64,000 nucleotides of DNA. It comes from Pseudorasbora parva (taxonomy: Eukaryota > Chordata > Actinopteri > Cypriniformes > Gobionidae). Position numbers and translations under genes: made by a program. A model generated the notes under the pieces. It was given only the letters and a program-made list of their open reading frames with translations. It was not told where the DNA came from and did not search any database. The DNA lies in assembly GCF_024679245.1 (NCBI RefSeq), contig NC_090178.1:9215202-9279201 (forward strand), read 5' to 3'. This document shows positions 54,001-58,815 of this stretch, in pieces; positions within the stretch are counted from its first letter, which is position 1, and each line of letters starts with the position of its first letter.

Positions 54001-54444
54001 CTTTTTTTCACTTGTACCAAGTGTTGATAAAAAAAAATAAAAAAGCAGTTGAAGCTAGAATAAAAAGGTTTTTTTTAGAACTTTTTATTTCTGTTATTTA
54101 ATAAAAGGTCTGTTATTTCTTTTGATATAGTGCATGCTCAGATATTCATGCAACAAAATATTCTGGGGGGATGAAACTAGTGAAAATTATTATTAAAAAT
54201 ACAGTATGGCTGGCAACATTTTTTAAAAATGCTGGCGGGGAAAGAGTTAAAATTTGAAAGGAATGTGTGTATGTATAAGTATATAAGTATATATGTGGAA
54301 ATATATATTTAATAAATTATTAAATAACACATTTTCATTCTTAAAAAAATAACATAATTTTTCATTCTTATAAAATTTTGTTATATACTATATATAAATA
54401 AATGCTAAACTTTTGAAATTTGTATTCATCAAATAATTATATTT

Positions 54445-54509
<65 letters not shown>

Positions 54510-54515
54510 GTGCGT

Positions 54516-54550
<35 letters not shown>

Positions 54551-54573
54551 AGAACCATAATACTATATGTATA

Positions 54574-54604
<31 letters not shown>

Positions 54605-57600
54605 CTTAGTGATACGTAATGCTGTTTTTCTCTCAGGTCAGGGAAAGATCCAACGCTTGCGAAGACCTCGCTCCAGCAGTGATGGTCTCTCTCTGGCTGC
54701 TTCTGTTGATCCGCAACTCCTTCCCCAGCACTCCCCATCTAGAATCCATCCAAGCCGCTCTTACGACAGCCTGCTCCCTGAGGAAATGCGTGATGCTGAT
54801 GAGGAAGAAAATGAAGATGAAGAGGATGAGGAGGGTGTGTACATGTTGCCTGATTTCTCCCAAGAACCATCCACCTCATGGATGGCAGAAGATGTCATTG
54901 ACTTTAGCCCCACCTTCCTGGAAGATGGGCCAATAGGGTTAGGGAGCACGGCTGTCGCTCCTAGCGGCAGGGAGTCCCCTCCTCCTGCTGCACCCCCTCC
55001 GTACCGTTGTCTGAGCCATCAAGGCCACACCCGCTCTGGTAGCCAGCGCTCAATCACTGAAGATCCAGACTCAGTTCTGAACCAATCAGAGGCCGCAGCC
55101 CGTCGGAGTTTGATCCTGGCTGCAGCAGCTCCTCCTCAGCAAGTGTTCTGTCAGCACAGGCCGTCTGCAGTCACTAATGCTCCCGCAAGCACAGCCCAGC
55201 AGGGTGAGTCAAACCTAAGCCCATCCCATAGCCAGACGCCGGCTCCAGCAGCCTCTGCACCCCCATCTCAACCCCCTCAGGAGAGGCGCTCCTTTACACG
55301 TAAAGTGGTTAATGCACTTTCACCTAAAGCACCTAAATCCCCCCCTATGGACATCTCTGATCCAATCTCCATCAGTGTACCTGCCAAGGTAAAATTGAAC
55401 GTAAAATATTTGTTGATTTGTTGTGTGATGTGGTATTGTTTGGACTAAATACCTTTAGAGGTGACGTCTATCCAAGTTTAACACGCAGAGATCTATAAGT
55501 AAACCATTTTAACTTTCAAGGTTCTGGAAATGATTGGTGGACGAGCTGGTGAATTGCAACCTGGACTTCCAAGCAGTGGACCATCTCAGCCACCCCAGAT
55601 GATATCTATGCTCCTTAGGTCATGTGACTTTCAGCTCACGGAGAGCTGCCAGCAAGAGCTCAACAGTAAGTTGGGCCCCATCGCCAAGAACAAGGGTCCT
55701 AGTGAGTACACACTCTGATTATGGCATAATGCAGTGGTTCCCAAACTGTTCAGGCACTAATTTTTTTATTAAAATATGGTAATATCTAAAGCCATATTCA
55801 CATTCTTAAAGAATTAGGCAGATGGGACAAGTTTGAAAAATGTAGTGCTATAATTTGTGTGTTTAAAAAAAAAAACAGTCAATCAATAAGTAATTGCTTT
55901 AAATTTAATGTTCAATTTCAGCCAATATTCTAACATATGCTGTGTAGGTTTTATCCAATTTCTGTACATTTATAATGAGAACTTTCTGCCATAATTATTT
56001 TCTTGTGCGCACCACATTTGGGAACCTCTGTTTTAATGTTAAAATAGATCATTGATTAAAGTAACTACTTATTTCTCAATTCCTTATTCTCCTTATTTTT
56101 TCAGGTATCTTGGGTCCCACTGGTGTTCCCCTTCCATCACAGCAGCCCCCTCCTCCTCCCCCCAAGAACCCTGCACGCCTCATGGCTCTGGCTCTGGCTG
56201 AAAGTGCCAACAAGGCCCTGCGGCAAGGTGCCTCTCCTCCATACCGTCCCCGTCAGAGTGGAACCTCCCCTGAGACAGACGTCCGCTTTCAGAGGTCCCT
56301 CTCTGCTGATGCAGGAGTTCTGCTGTCCTCTGATCCTAATCAGATCTACTCCACAGTGCGCCCCTTTTCTGTGTGGAAGACTGAGGGTGACGATGATGGT
56401 GGAACTGCTGTTGAAAAGCCTGCAGACAAATCACATGATACAGAGCCACGGTCACCACCTGGTCAGGACTCTGGAACACTCTCTTCTGACACCTCAGTCT
56501 CTGATTCTGGGACATCCAATTCTGAGTTGTCAGCTGCCAGTTCCTCTGAGGACAATGAGCAAAGCCCAAGCCCCATTTACAAGAATGAAGAGCCAACTTC
56601 TTCAGCACAACCCTCAAAATCTAGCCCACCCTCCAGTGAAGCCATCCCTTCTCAGAGAAAACCCCCTGCATATGGGCGGCAGTTTTCTGCTCCACAGCTT
56701 CAGCAGGAGAAATCCAGTGGCCAGTCCAAGCCTGCATCCCAGCCACACACTCAGCTTCTGCACTCCAAATCAGAGAGCTCTCCACTGGCCCAGGTACGAG
56801 CCTTCCAGCCCACTCGCCCTAAAGTGCCACCCAAGCCCCCTGATCTTGCTCCCTTGAGGCCTCCACTCTCTCAGACTGACCGGCATGATTACATGCGTCG
56901 ATCCTTGGATGCCAGTCGCATTCGACGCTTGGCAGGACCTCCACAAGGGAACACGCCACTTTCCAGAGCTTTCTCTGAACGCATAAGCAGTACCTCTGAC
57001 ATGCTGTCTCGCTATCATGCAGCCAGAATGGCCAGCCAAGCTGTCCAGGTTGCACACCTTCCCCAACAACAGCAGCAACAAACTCAGTCCACTCAGATCA
57101 GAACAGTTGTCCCCTCCGAAGACCCATCCAAGATGGAGAACTTCTACTACGAGATTGGGGCACCTGAGCATCCACAAGTGCCACCCAGCTATGCACGCCA
57201 CAGCTATCAGAATATGAAGCTGGATCTGGAGGGAAACCTCCGTCTTACTGACCCAGCCAATCAAAGGCCTATTTCCAGGGGTTACCCTCCTCCCTACAAC
57301 TCCCAAGGCCCTGTGGGCACCAGGGCTCCCCAGCTGTGGTCATCTGAGGCCACACGAGCTTGGGCCGCAGCACATTCTCATTCTTTCTCTTTTTCCCATT
57401 CTCATTCTCACCATCGCTCCCAGGACGGATCATCAGGACATCCTCCCCACCCTCGTCCTCAGCGACAGACATCATCATCTGTCAGGTTGTCCCGCAGTGA
57501 AGTGCATCCCTTACCTGCGTCTGCTGGAGTGAGCTCCTCTGTGGGCATGATGCCTCTGTCCGTTCACCAACGTAACTTGCACCGCTCCCAGCGTTCACCT

Positions 57601-58815
57601 TCAGACCACACTTCCTCCCAACTTCACCCCTACTTTGAAAATGGAAAGGTGTGTTACCGGTACTTTGAGGCTTCCAGGCCAGAAGACTTACCACTGAATC
57701 AGCATCAGCATTCTGTATTGAAACCACCTCAGGCTTCCCAGGTGCAAGGAGTCACGAAAGAGCTGCCTGAGCCCATCTACGTCAACTATCCTTTCACAAA
57801 CCCACCAGGATCTGGGATTAATTCAAAGGGCTGGGCCACCACAAATCTTGATGAAAATGATCCTCAAGCATCTGAAACACTGGAACCACCTTCACAGTCT
57901 CAATCGGATGACAAGCAAAAACTTTCAGAGCATGAAAGTCCCACCAGTAGCTTCGACAACCTTGCCCAGAACGACGTATCCTCAGATTTCAAAGAGATCA
58001 ATTTAGCAGCGTCAGCCTCTACTGCCATGCATTTCCGCAGCCGCTCAGATCCTCAAAGTACCAGTTCAGAGCCTGTTAATGTCCTAACTGGGAAGGAAAT
58101 TGCCTCCTTGTTAATTGAAAAGCTTGCAGAGGATGAAAGAGAGAGTCCTTCTATGCCACCACCTTTGTCCTCTTCTCCGCACATCGAGCACCCTCCAAAT
58201 CCCTACCCTAGCCAGCAGCCGCAGCAACCACCACCTGCATACAATGTCTACACTCCCGGACCCTCTCGAGGGCGCTTTGAAGGTCAAGTGCCACCTAGAG
58301 AGGGATCTGGACCTTTCCAACGTCAAGACCCCTTGCGAAGATCGTCTGGAGTCCAGTATAGACAAGCTTTTGACGTCATGCCATCTGGCGACCAAGTCCT
58401 TAAGTTTTACAGAAGCCAAGACTTTGTCCCAGTTTCCCAAGGAGAAAGCACAACTGTTAATCCTTACCCACCAAGACCATATTATCAGGACCCACCATAC
58501 CCCAATTGGGGCCCTCAAGGCCTCCCAGAAGCTTCACACACATGCACTCCACCTACAGTGGCCTTTTCAAACTTAGCTCTTGGATCAACAAGAGGATATG
58601 GGCCCCAGACAATGGCCAACCAATTTAACCAATACCCATACCAGTCAGGGTCAGTGCTTCCCCAATATCCCAACACACCACGACGAGATGTTGTCCTGGA
58701 TCCTTCTCTCCGACCTCCGGGGTTGCGGAATCAGAGAGGCTTAAACCGGCAGGGAAGCCTGCCGGGACCCAATTGGACAATCCGAACTGAAGGCCAGACC
58801 CGGAGTTATTGCTAA
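26524..58815 (+). CDS. arhgap33: arhgap33, PX-SH3-RhoGAP protein (Rho GTPase-activating protein 33), 21 exons recognised
   Basis: The protein should stimulate GTP hydrolysis by Rho-family GTPases (the family acts mainly on Cdc42/Rac) and link it to membranes and partners. In mammals it works in insulin signalling, neurite growth and synapses. Joined exons (26524-26615, 29148-29232, 33907-33993, 34202-34339, 34742-34834, 36968-37090, 38681-38758, 38844-38925, 39950-40015, 46169-46318, 46430-46532, 46731-46875, 47646-47728, 47858-47965, 48176-48321, 52894-53053, 53170-53309, 53418-53492, 54637-55388, 55521-55701, 56105-58815) give 1865 residues in one frame. From the first recognised residue: PX about 40-165, SH3 about 190-252, RhoGAP about 316-525 with arginine finger R354 (GIYRHSG) and N475 (WAPNLL), then a Pro/Ser-rich tail. 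ARSTDNLD at the start and GQTRSYC at the end match ARHGAP33 rather than ARHGAP32. Human ARHGAP33 is near 1290 residues, so the tail is much longer here. The start codon lies upstream. Confidence 0.95.
26879..27523. mobile_element. TTAA-flanked MITE, AGGTGAACTATG family, in an arhgap33 intron
   Basis: The 645-bp element lies between TTAA at 26875-26878 and 27524-27527. It starts AGGTGAACTATGTAG and ends CTGCATAGTGCACCT, an imperfect inverted pair. The GC content is higher than in the flanks. No coding sequence. Confidence 0.8.
27612..28039. mobile_element. TTAA-flanked MITE, AGCTACACTGTG family, copy 2
   Basis: Flanked by TTAA at 27608-27611 and 28040-28043, with inverted termini AGCTACACTGTG and CACAGTGTAGCT. 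It is in reverse orientation to the copy at 16452-16843 and shares interior blocks with it. The following intron sequence 28044-29147 shows no exon. Confidence 0.85.
29148..29232 (+). CDS. arhgap33: arhgap33 exon: start of PX domain
   Basis: Acceptor GTTCCAG, donor GTAAGA. It completes an Arg codon and encodes LSVVKGHFPKLVDCAHFHYE onward to GSIE. The HFHYENVDFG run is a hallmark of ARHGAP32/33. Confidence 0.97.
29697..29731. repeat. (CA)n microsatellite
   Basis: Pure CA array in the intron after the second recognised exon. Confidence 0.93.
30014..30062. repeat. (CA)n microsatellite with CG variants at its end
   Basis: CA array ending in CGCACGCACGCA. It lies in the same intron as the array at 29697. 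Confidence 0.93.
30332..30800. repeat. AAAAGTTTGGGGTC interspersed repeat, copy 2
   Basis: Starts TACCGGTCAAAAGTTTAAA and ends TTGACCCTAAACTCTTGAAC, with the interior block CTCACCAAGCCTGCATTTAT and CAGTGTCACATG. It resembles the copy at 20322 but is more complete. Confidence 0.8.
31097..31846. mobile_element. TTAA-flanked MITE, GGGTTAGTTCACCC family, copy 1
   Basis: 750 bp between TTAA at 31093-31096 and 31847-31850. It starts GGGGTTAGTTCACCCAAAAA and ends TTTGGTTGAACCAACCCT. Interior blocks such as CTCTCAAGACCCATAAAGGC occur twice in opposite orientation, so the element is largely one long inverted repeat. Related copies are at 35086-35741 and 44188-44575. Confidence 0.88.
31861..32235 (+). 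mobile_element. 3' end of a non-LTR retroelement with a TTGAC-type tail
   Basis: It ends AAAGCGCTATATAAATTAAG followed by TTGACTTGACTTGACTTG, a short tandem tail typical of target-primed retroelements in fish. The upstream part includes GCCTTTGGCTTGGCTTGCTCA. It interrupts the GGCCCTGTTTA hAT-like element just before its right terminus. The class cannot be set without a library search. Confidence 0.6.
32520..32538. repeat. Poly-G run of 19 bases
   Basis: Nineteen consecutive G, then AA and GGGG, inside an intron. It could form a G-quadruplex and is a likely sequencing or assembly weak point. Confidence 0.95.
32650..33567 (-). mobile_element. TTAA-type element, GGGTGAAATGCTG family, copy 1
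   Basis: The right end is clear: CAGCATTTCACCCCCCT before TTAA at 33568-33571. It continues inward with GAGCTTTTTACACTG in inverse, matching the start of the copy at 36394. The left boundary near 32650 is a guess. A 75-codon - strand frame (33514-33287) ends in GAG-TAA where the DNA also reads as a GTGAGT donor, so part of an ancient transposase exon is possible. I recognise no domain. Confidence 0.55.
33907..33993 (+). CDS. arhgap33: arhgap33 exon: PX domain, second part
   Basis: Acceptor CACCTTCAG, donor GTGAGT, 87 nt in phase 0. It encodes LTFANEQNDASWTSGSAKDL followed by VFLVQVSCQ, the PX beta strands that precede the phosphoinositide-binding face. Confidence 0.97.
34202..34339 (+). CDS. 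arhgap33: arhgap33 exon: PX domain core
   Basis: Acceptor GAAATCTAG, donor GTGAGT, 138 nt in phase 0. It encodes GKTWMVRRSYEEFRTLDAHL and then a CIYDRRYSQL stretch. The RRSYEEF motif sits where PX domains carry the basic residue and aromatic that contact phosphoinositides. No PxxP loop of the usual length is obvious, as in other ARHGAP32/33 members. Confidence 0.97.
34742..34834 (+). CDS. arhgap33: arhgap33 exon: end of PX domain
   Basis: Acceptor TTCACACAG, donor GTGAGA, 93 nt in phase 0. It encodes IFTPLLSEYLNRLSMIVDNK and NCGPVLSWME. The last segment leads directly into the PX-SH3 linker of this family. Confidence 0.97.
34923..35081. repeat. Fragment of the TTCACCCAAAAAT / CATTCCAAACCTG interspersed repeat
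   Basis: It reads TAGTTCACCCAAAAATTT, then a CTCACCATGTCATTCCAAAC stretch and GAATGTTGGCAACTAA, familiar from an abundant cyprinid DNA repeat. It stops where the TTAA element at 35086 begins, so it was probably truncated or interrupted there. Confidence 0.65.
35086..35741. mobile_element. TTAA-flanked MITE, GGGTTAGTTCACCC family, copy 2
   Basis: 656 bp between TTAA at 35082-35085 and 35742-35745. Termini are GGGTTGGTTCACTC and GGGTGAACTAACCC. It shares its long-hairpin interior with 31097-31846. The rest of this intron (35746-36389) shows no exon. Confidence 0.88.
36394..36860 (+). mobile_element. TTAA-type element, GGGTGAAATGCTG family, copy 2, right end missing
   Basis: It starts AGGGAGGGTGAAATGCTG after TTAA at 36390-36393 and matches the inverse of 33480-33567 for about 90 bp before diverging. 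A CpG-rich interior at 36590-36700 contains open frames of no recognised family. No second terminus is seen, so the 3' limit is approximate. Confidence 0.6.
36968..37090 (+). CDS. arhgap33: arhgap33 exon: PX-SH3 linker and start of SH3
   Basis: Acceptor ATCATTGCAG, donor GTACTC, 123 nt in phase 0. It encodes IDNHGNRFLLKEEASLNVPA, then AHVIKRYTAQASDEISIE. The KRYTAQASDE run occupies the ALYDY position of SH3 domains in a degenerate form typical of this family. Confidence 0.97.
37140..37398 (-). mobile_element. tRNA-derived SINE, minus strand
   Basis: Read on the - strand it begins GCAGTCGTGGCCTGATGGTTAGAG (positions 37395 downward), a polymerase III A box, followed by a B box AGGTTTAATTC. The body includes the inverse of TTTAGATGCCTTGCTCAGGT and a (CA)n tract at 37226-37248. 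Similar sequences are common in fish. The 3' limit is approximate. Confidence 0.7.
37860..38190. repeat. Degenerate tandem repeat, units around CCTAGCAACCAC
   Basis: Units such as TTAGCAACCACC, CCTTAGCGACCA, CCCTAGCGACCAC, CCCTAGCAACCGC and CCCTAGCAACAAC recur every 20-25 bp in two blocks. Each block is followed by a TTAGTAATGCTGTAT sequence, so the whole block may itself be duplicated. It is intronic. Confidence 0.7.
38681..38758 (+). CDS. arhgap33: arhgap33 exon: SH3 domain, middle
   Basis: Acceptor CTTTCTAAAG, donor GTACCT, 78 nt in phase 0. It encodes VGDILSVIDMPPKEDTTWWR and GKHGFQ. The WW pair is the conserved SH3 tryptophan position. Confidence 0.97.
38844..38925 (+). CDS. arhgap33: arhgap33 exon: end of SH3 domain
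   Basis: Acceptor TTTTTCTCAG, donor GTACCA. Phase 0 in, 1 out. It encodes VGFFPSECVELINEK, the SH3 GxFPxxYVE motif with Cys in place of Tyr as in human ARHGAP33, then QQSVSASVSKQ. Confidence 0.97.
38989..39818. mobile_element. PIF/Harbinger-type non-autonomous element with TTA duplication
   Basis: The 830-bp element starts GGGTGCTTTCACA and ends TGTGAAAGCACCC, with TTA on both sides (38986-38988 and 39819-39821). A 3-bp TTA duplication with GGG termini is the Harbinger pattern. Inner copies of TTTGGTCCGAACCA and GGTTCGGACC-like motifs are present, plus a hairpin near 39649-39685. No transposase is seen. Confidence 0.82.
39950..40015 (+). CDS. arhgap33: arhgap33 exon: linker between SH3 and RhoGAP, symmetric cassette
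   Basis: Acceptor CTGTTTCAG, donor GTATGT, 66 nt with phase 1 at both ends. It encodes VDMLNSKPGVTNTTGPSSPT, a low-complexity linker. Skipping it would join ...VSKQ to VSKKHGK in frame, as in ARHGAP32, whose linker lacks this segment. Human ARHGAP33 has a longer unrelated linker here. Confidence 0.85.
40265..41216. mobile_element. TTAA-type element, AGGTCCCATGG family
   Basis: Starts AGGTCCCATGGTATG and ends CATGCCATGGGACC, followed by TTAA at 41217-41220. The left flank is ATAA, probably a mutated TTAA. The first seven bases, AGGTCCC, equal those of the CGCGAAGAAC family, suggesting one shared transposase. Interior about 950 bp, no recognised protein. Confidence 0.7.
41618..41860. mobile_element. 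Short MITE with GGCCCTCTCCCAAATGG / CCATTTGGGACAGGGC termini
   Basis: The inverted terminal pair matches at 14 of 16 positions. The 240-bp interior contains short open frames in both strands that I take to be incidental. The target duplication is not clear. Confidence 0.6.
42180..42530. repeat. AAAAGTTTGGGGTC interspersed repeat, copy 3
   Basis: Starts CCAGTCAAAAGCTTCGG and ends CTGCCCCCAAACTTTTGAAC, with CAGTCTTCACTGTCACATG inside. The remaining intron to 43514 shows no exon. Confidence 0.75.
43519..44139. mobile_element. TTAA-flanked MITE, AGGTATGGTAGGC family
   Basis: 621 bp between TTAA at 43515-43518 and 44140-44143. It starts AGGTATGGTAGGCAATTTTC and ends AAATCGCCTACCCTGCCT, an imperfect inverted pair. 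No coding sequence. Confidence 0.8.
44188..44575. mobile_element. TTAA-type MITE, GGGTTAGTTCACCC family, copy 3, left end truncated
   Basis: The right end GGGTGAACCAACCC before TTAA at 44576-44579 is intact. The left end begins inside the family sequence at AATGAAAATTCTATC. The CTCTCAAGACCCATAAAGGC block is present in both orientations. Confidence 0.82.
44600..45430. mobile_element. hAT-type element with CAGTGGTTCT termini
   Basis: Starts CAGTGGTTCTTAA and ends GAGAACCACTA. Flanking 8-mers GTCTATAG (44592-44599) and ATCTATAG (45431-45438) match at 7 of 8 positions. The AT-rich interior has no transposase frame. CAGTGGTTCT termini are typical of Charlie-like hAT elements. The stretch 45439-46168 up to the next exon shows no gene. 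Confidence 0.75.
46169..46318 (+). CDS. arhgap33: arhgap33 exon: basic stretch and start of RhoGAP
   Basis: Acceptor CTTTTGGCAG, donor GTACAG, phase 1 in and out. It encodes VSKKHGKLMGFLRTFMKSRP, then a Lys/Arg-rich run and the RhoGAP start VFGCDLGEHLLNSG. It is closer to ARHGAP32 than to mammalian ARHGAP33 here. Confidence 0.97.
46430..46532 (+). CDS. arhgap33: arhgap33 exon: RhoGAP with the arginine finger
   Basis: Acceptor AAACTTCAG, donor GTGTGT. Phase 1 in, 2 out. It encodes VPQVLKSCSEFIEKHGVVDG, IYRHSGVSSNIQKLR. R354 in GIYR is the catalytic arginine finger. The next residue is His where mammalian paralogs that I remember have Leu. Confidence 0.97.
46731..46875 (+). CDS. arhgap33: arhgap33 exon: RhoGAP, Rho-binding helix region
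   Basis: Acceptor CCCAATCAG, donor GTAAGT. Phase 2 in, 0 out. It encodes HEFDSENVPDLTKDVYMQDI and SLCKLYFRELPNPLLTYQLY. The KLYFRELPxPLL run is the conserved RhoGAP core. The following intron (46876-47645) holds only a fragment of the AAAAGTTTGGGGTC repeat near 47505-47590. Confidence 0.97.
47646..47728 (+). CDS. arhgap33: arhgap33 exon: RhoGAP, IQQLPPPHYR segment
   Basis: Acceptor GTCTGACCAG, donor GTAACC. Phase 0 in, 2 out. It encodes ECMGEMTDEERMVKVHDVIQ and QLPPPHYR, conserved across ARHGAP32/33. Confidence 0.97.
47858..47965 (+). CDS. arhgap33: arhgap33 exon: RhoGAP, NLAIVWAPNLL segment
   Basis: Acceptor TTTGTCTCAG, donor GTAATA. Phase 2 in, 2 out. It encodes TLEYLIRHLAHLATCSGETN, then MHIKNLAIVWAPNLLR. 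N475 corresponds to the invariant Asn that supports the switch region of the bound GTPase. Confidence 0.97.
48176..48321 (+). CDS. arhgap33: arhgap33 exon: end of RhoGAP
   Basis: Acceptor TGTGTCAG, donor GTATGT. Phase 2 in, 1 out. It encodes SKEIEAAGLSGADPFKEVRI, QSVVVEFLLSNVEVLFSDSF. The SDSFTSVG ending resembles SDTFTSAG of mammalian ARHGAP33, another point for the 33 assignment. Confidence 0.96.
48607..48770 (+). mobile_element. tRNA-derived SINE in an arhgap33 intron
   Basis: The head (48607-48681) folds as a tRNA: GCTTTCC pairs with GGAAAGC, the A box is TAGCTCAACCAGTAGAGC, the anticodon stem TGGCA/TGCCA carries loop CTAGTAA (AGT), and the B box is GGTTCAATTCC. The tail GTAAGTCACTTTGGATAAAA GCGTCTGCCAAATG is shared by many fish SINEs. 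It is a retroposed copy, not a functional tRNA gene. The stretch 48771-49847 shows no gene. Confidence 0.85.
49848..50954. mobile_element. hAT-like element with TAGGGCTGGG termini
   Basis: Starts TAGGGCTGGGCGATATGAC and ends TCTCTCCCAGCCCTA. The flanking 8-mers are only similar. A copy of the AAAAGTTTGGGGTC repeat sits inside at 49942-50155. No transposase is found. A lone TAGGGCTGGGC start at 40072 and a CGCCCAGCCCTA end at 42621 are probably fragments of the same family. Confidence 0.6.
49942..50155. repeat. AAAAGTTTGGGGTC interspersed repeat, copy 4, short and nested
   Basis: It runs from ATCATAAGTTTGGGGTCACC to CAGACCCCAAACTAATGAAC. This short internal-deletion derivative lies inside the TAGGGCTGGG element. 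Confidence 0.75.
51643..51875. repeat. AAAAGTTTGGGGTC interspersed repeat, copy 5
   Basis: Starts TACTGTTCAAAAGTTTGGGG and ends CCTCAAACTTTAGAACGGTAG, with GACATCTGTTTCATATAAATG inside. The best-preserved left terminus of the five copies. The intron part 51876-52893 shows no exon. Confidence 0.8.
52894..53053 (+). CDS. arhgap33: arhgap33 exon: post-RhoGAP RPKS segment
   Basis: Acceptor GACTTCACAG, donor GTGGGT. Phase 1 in, 2 out. It encodes ARQSLTRPKSFVSTRLLSLE, EAQARTQAPLLLQG and QFHTVLDLPAD. The RPKS and LLSLEEAQARTQ runs are conserved in ARHGAP32/33. Confidence 0.96.
53170..53309 (+). CDS. arhgap33: arhgap33 exon: GGSWKTFFAIGK segment
   Basis: Acceptor TATCTTTTAG, donor GTATAG. Phase 2 in, 1 out. 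It encodes RKRGMKVRKSAGGSWKTFFA, IGKPAAAGRRKPTRITSLFQ. Mammalian ARHGAP33 has GGSSWKTFFALG at this point. Confidence 0.96.
53418..53492 (+). CDS. arhgap33: arhgap33 exon: TLRSAKSEESLSS segment
   Basis: Acceptor CTGCTTTAG, donor GTATGA, 75 nt with phase 1 at both ends. It encodes CRVDSVTLRSAKSEESLSSQ. The serine-rich motif is nearly invariant in ARHGAP32/33 and carries likely phosphorylation sites. Confidence 0.96.
53593..54246. mobile_element. TTAA-flanked MITE, CTCTTTC family, copy 2
   Basis: 654 bp between TTAA at 53589-53592 and 54247-54250. Starts CTCTTTCAACACCATTGATG and ends AATGCTGGCGGGGAAAGAG. The right end matches the left end of the 13519 copy in inverse orientation. Confidence 0.78.
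54449..54547. repeat. (GT)n microsatellite with GC interruptions
   Basis: GT array interrupted by GCGTGTGTGCGTGCACG near 54503-54520. It ends about 90 bp before the next arhgap33 exon, with a second short GT-TA tract at 54573-54604 close to the acceptor. Confidence 0.95.
54637..55388 (+). CDS. arhgap33: arhgap33 exon: acidic and proline-rich tail, first part
   Basis: Acceptor TTTCTCTCAG, donor GTAAAA, 752 nt, phase 1 in and 0 out. It encodes KIQRLRRPRSSSDGL (mammals have a similar RRPHSSSD), an acidic run DADEEENEDEEDEE at about residues 704-717, the DFSPTFLEDG segment, an APPPY proline cluster, SFTRKVVNALSPKAPKSPP and ISDPISISVPAK. The open frame could be read from an upstream ATG at 54567, but that lies in the intron microsatellite and is not real. 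Confidence 0.95.
55521..55701 (+). CDS. arhgap33: arhgap33 exon: CQQELNSKLG segment
   Basis: Acceptor ACTTTCAAG, donor GTGAGT, phase 0 in and 1 out. It encodes VLEMIGGRAGELQPGLPSSG, PQMISMLLRSCDFQLTESCQ and QELNSKLGPIA. Human ARHGAP33 has a similar LLLRGAEAPLTDACQQEM run, confirming orthology in the tail. Confidence 0.95.
56105..58815 (+). CDS. arhgap33: arhgap33 last coding exon: 902-residue Pro/Ser/Gln-rich tail
   Basis: Acceptor TTATTTTTTCAG, stop TAA at 58813. Phase 1 in. Recognisable pieces: PPPPPPKNPARLMALALAES at about 975-995 (conserved in ARHGAP32/33), YARHSYQNMK, MENFYYEIG at about 1308-1314, a His-Ser alternation HSHSFSFSHSHSHH near 1386-1400, HPYFENGKVCYRYFE near 1470-1485, PEPIYVNYPF with Y1521 (a YVN type Grb2-SH2 site), HFRSRSDPQS, and the terminal RTEGQTRSYC. 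Most of it is predicted disordered. Frames on the - strand and in +2 are shadows of this exon. Confidence 0.96.

Noticed and set aside
54567..55448. A 293-aa frame beginning with Met-Tyr-Met-Cys-Val
   Set aside because: Its first 20 or so codons are a GT-TA microsatellite in the intron, and its last ones run past a GTAAAA donor. Only 54637-55388 is exon.
56123..57306. Frames of 244 aa (+2) and 178 aa (- strand) within 56.1-57.3 kb
   Set aside because: Both are shadows of the GC-richer last arhgap33 exon. The exon's own frame continues the conserved protein, and the shadows have no family features.
58111..58576. Frames of 153 aa (+) and 135 aa (-) near 58.1-58.6 kb
   Set aside because: They overlap the true coding frame of the last arhgap33 exon and have no independent support.
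26524..58815. Assignment to ARHGAP32 instead of ARHGAP33
   Set aside because: The RhoGAP start resembles ARHGAP32, but the N-terminal ARSTD, the SDSFTSVG and CQQE segments, the ENFYYEIG and EPIYVN motifs and the RSYC end are those of ARHGAP33. The neighbouring tetraspanin also fits the ARHGAP33 locus.
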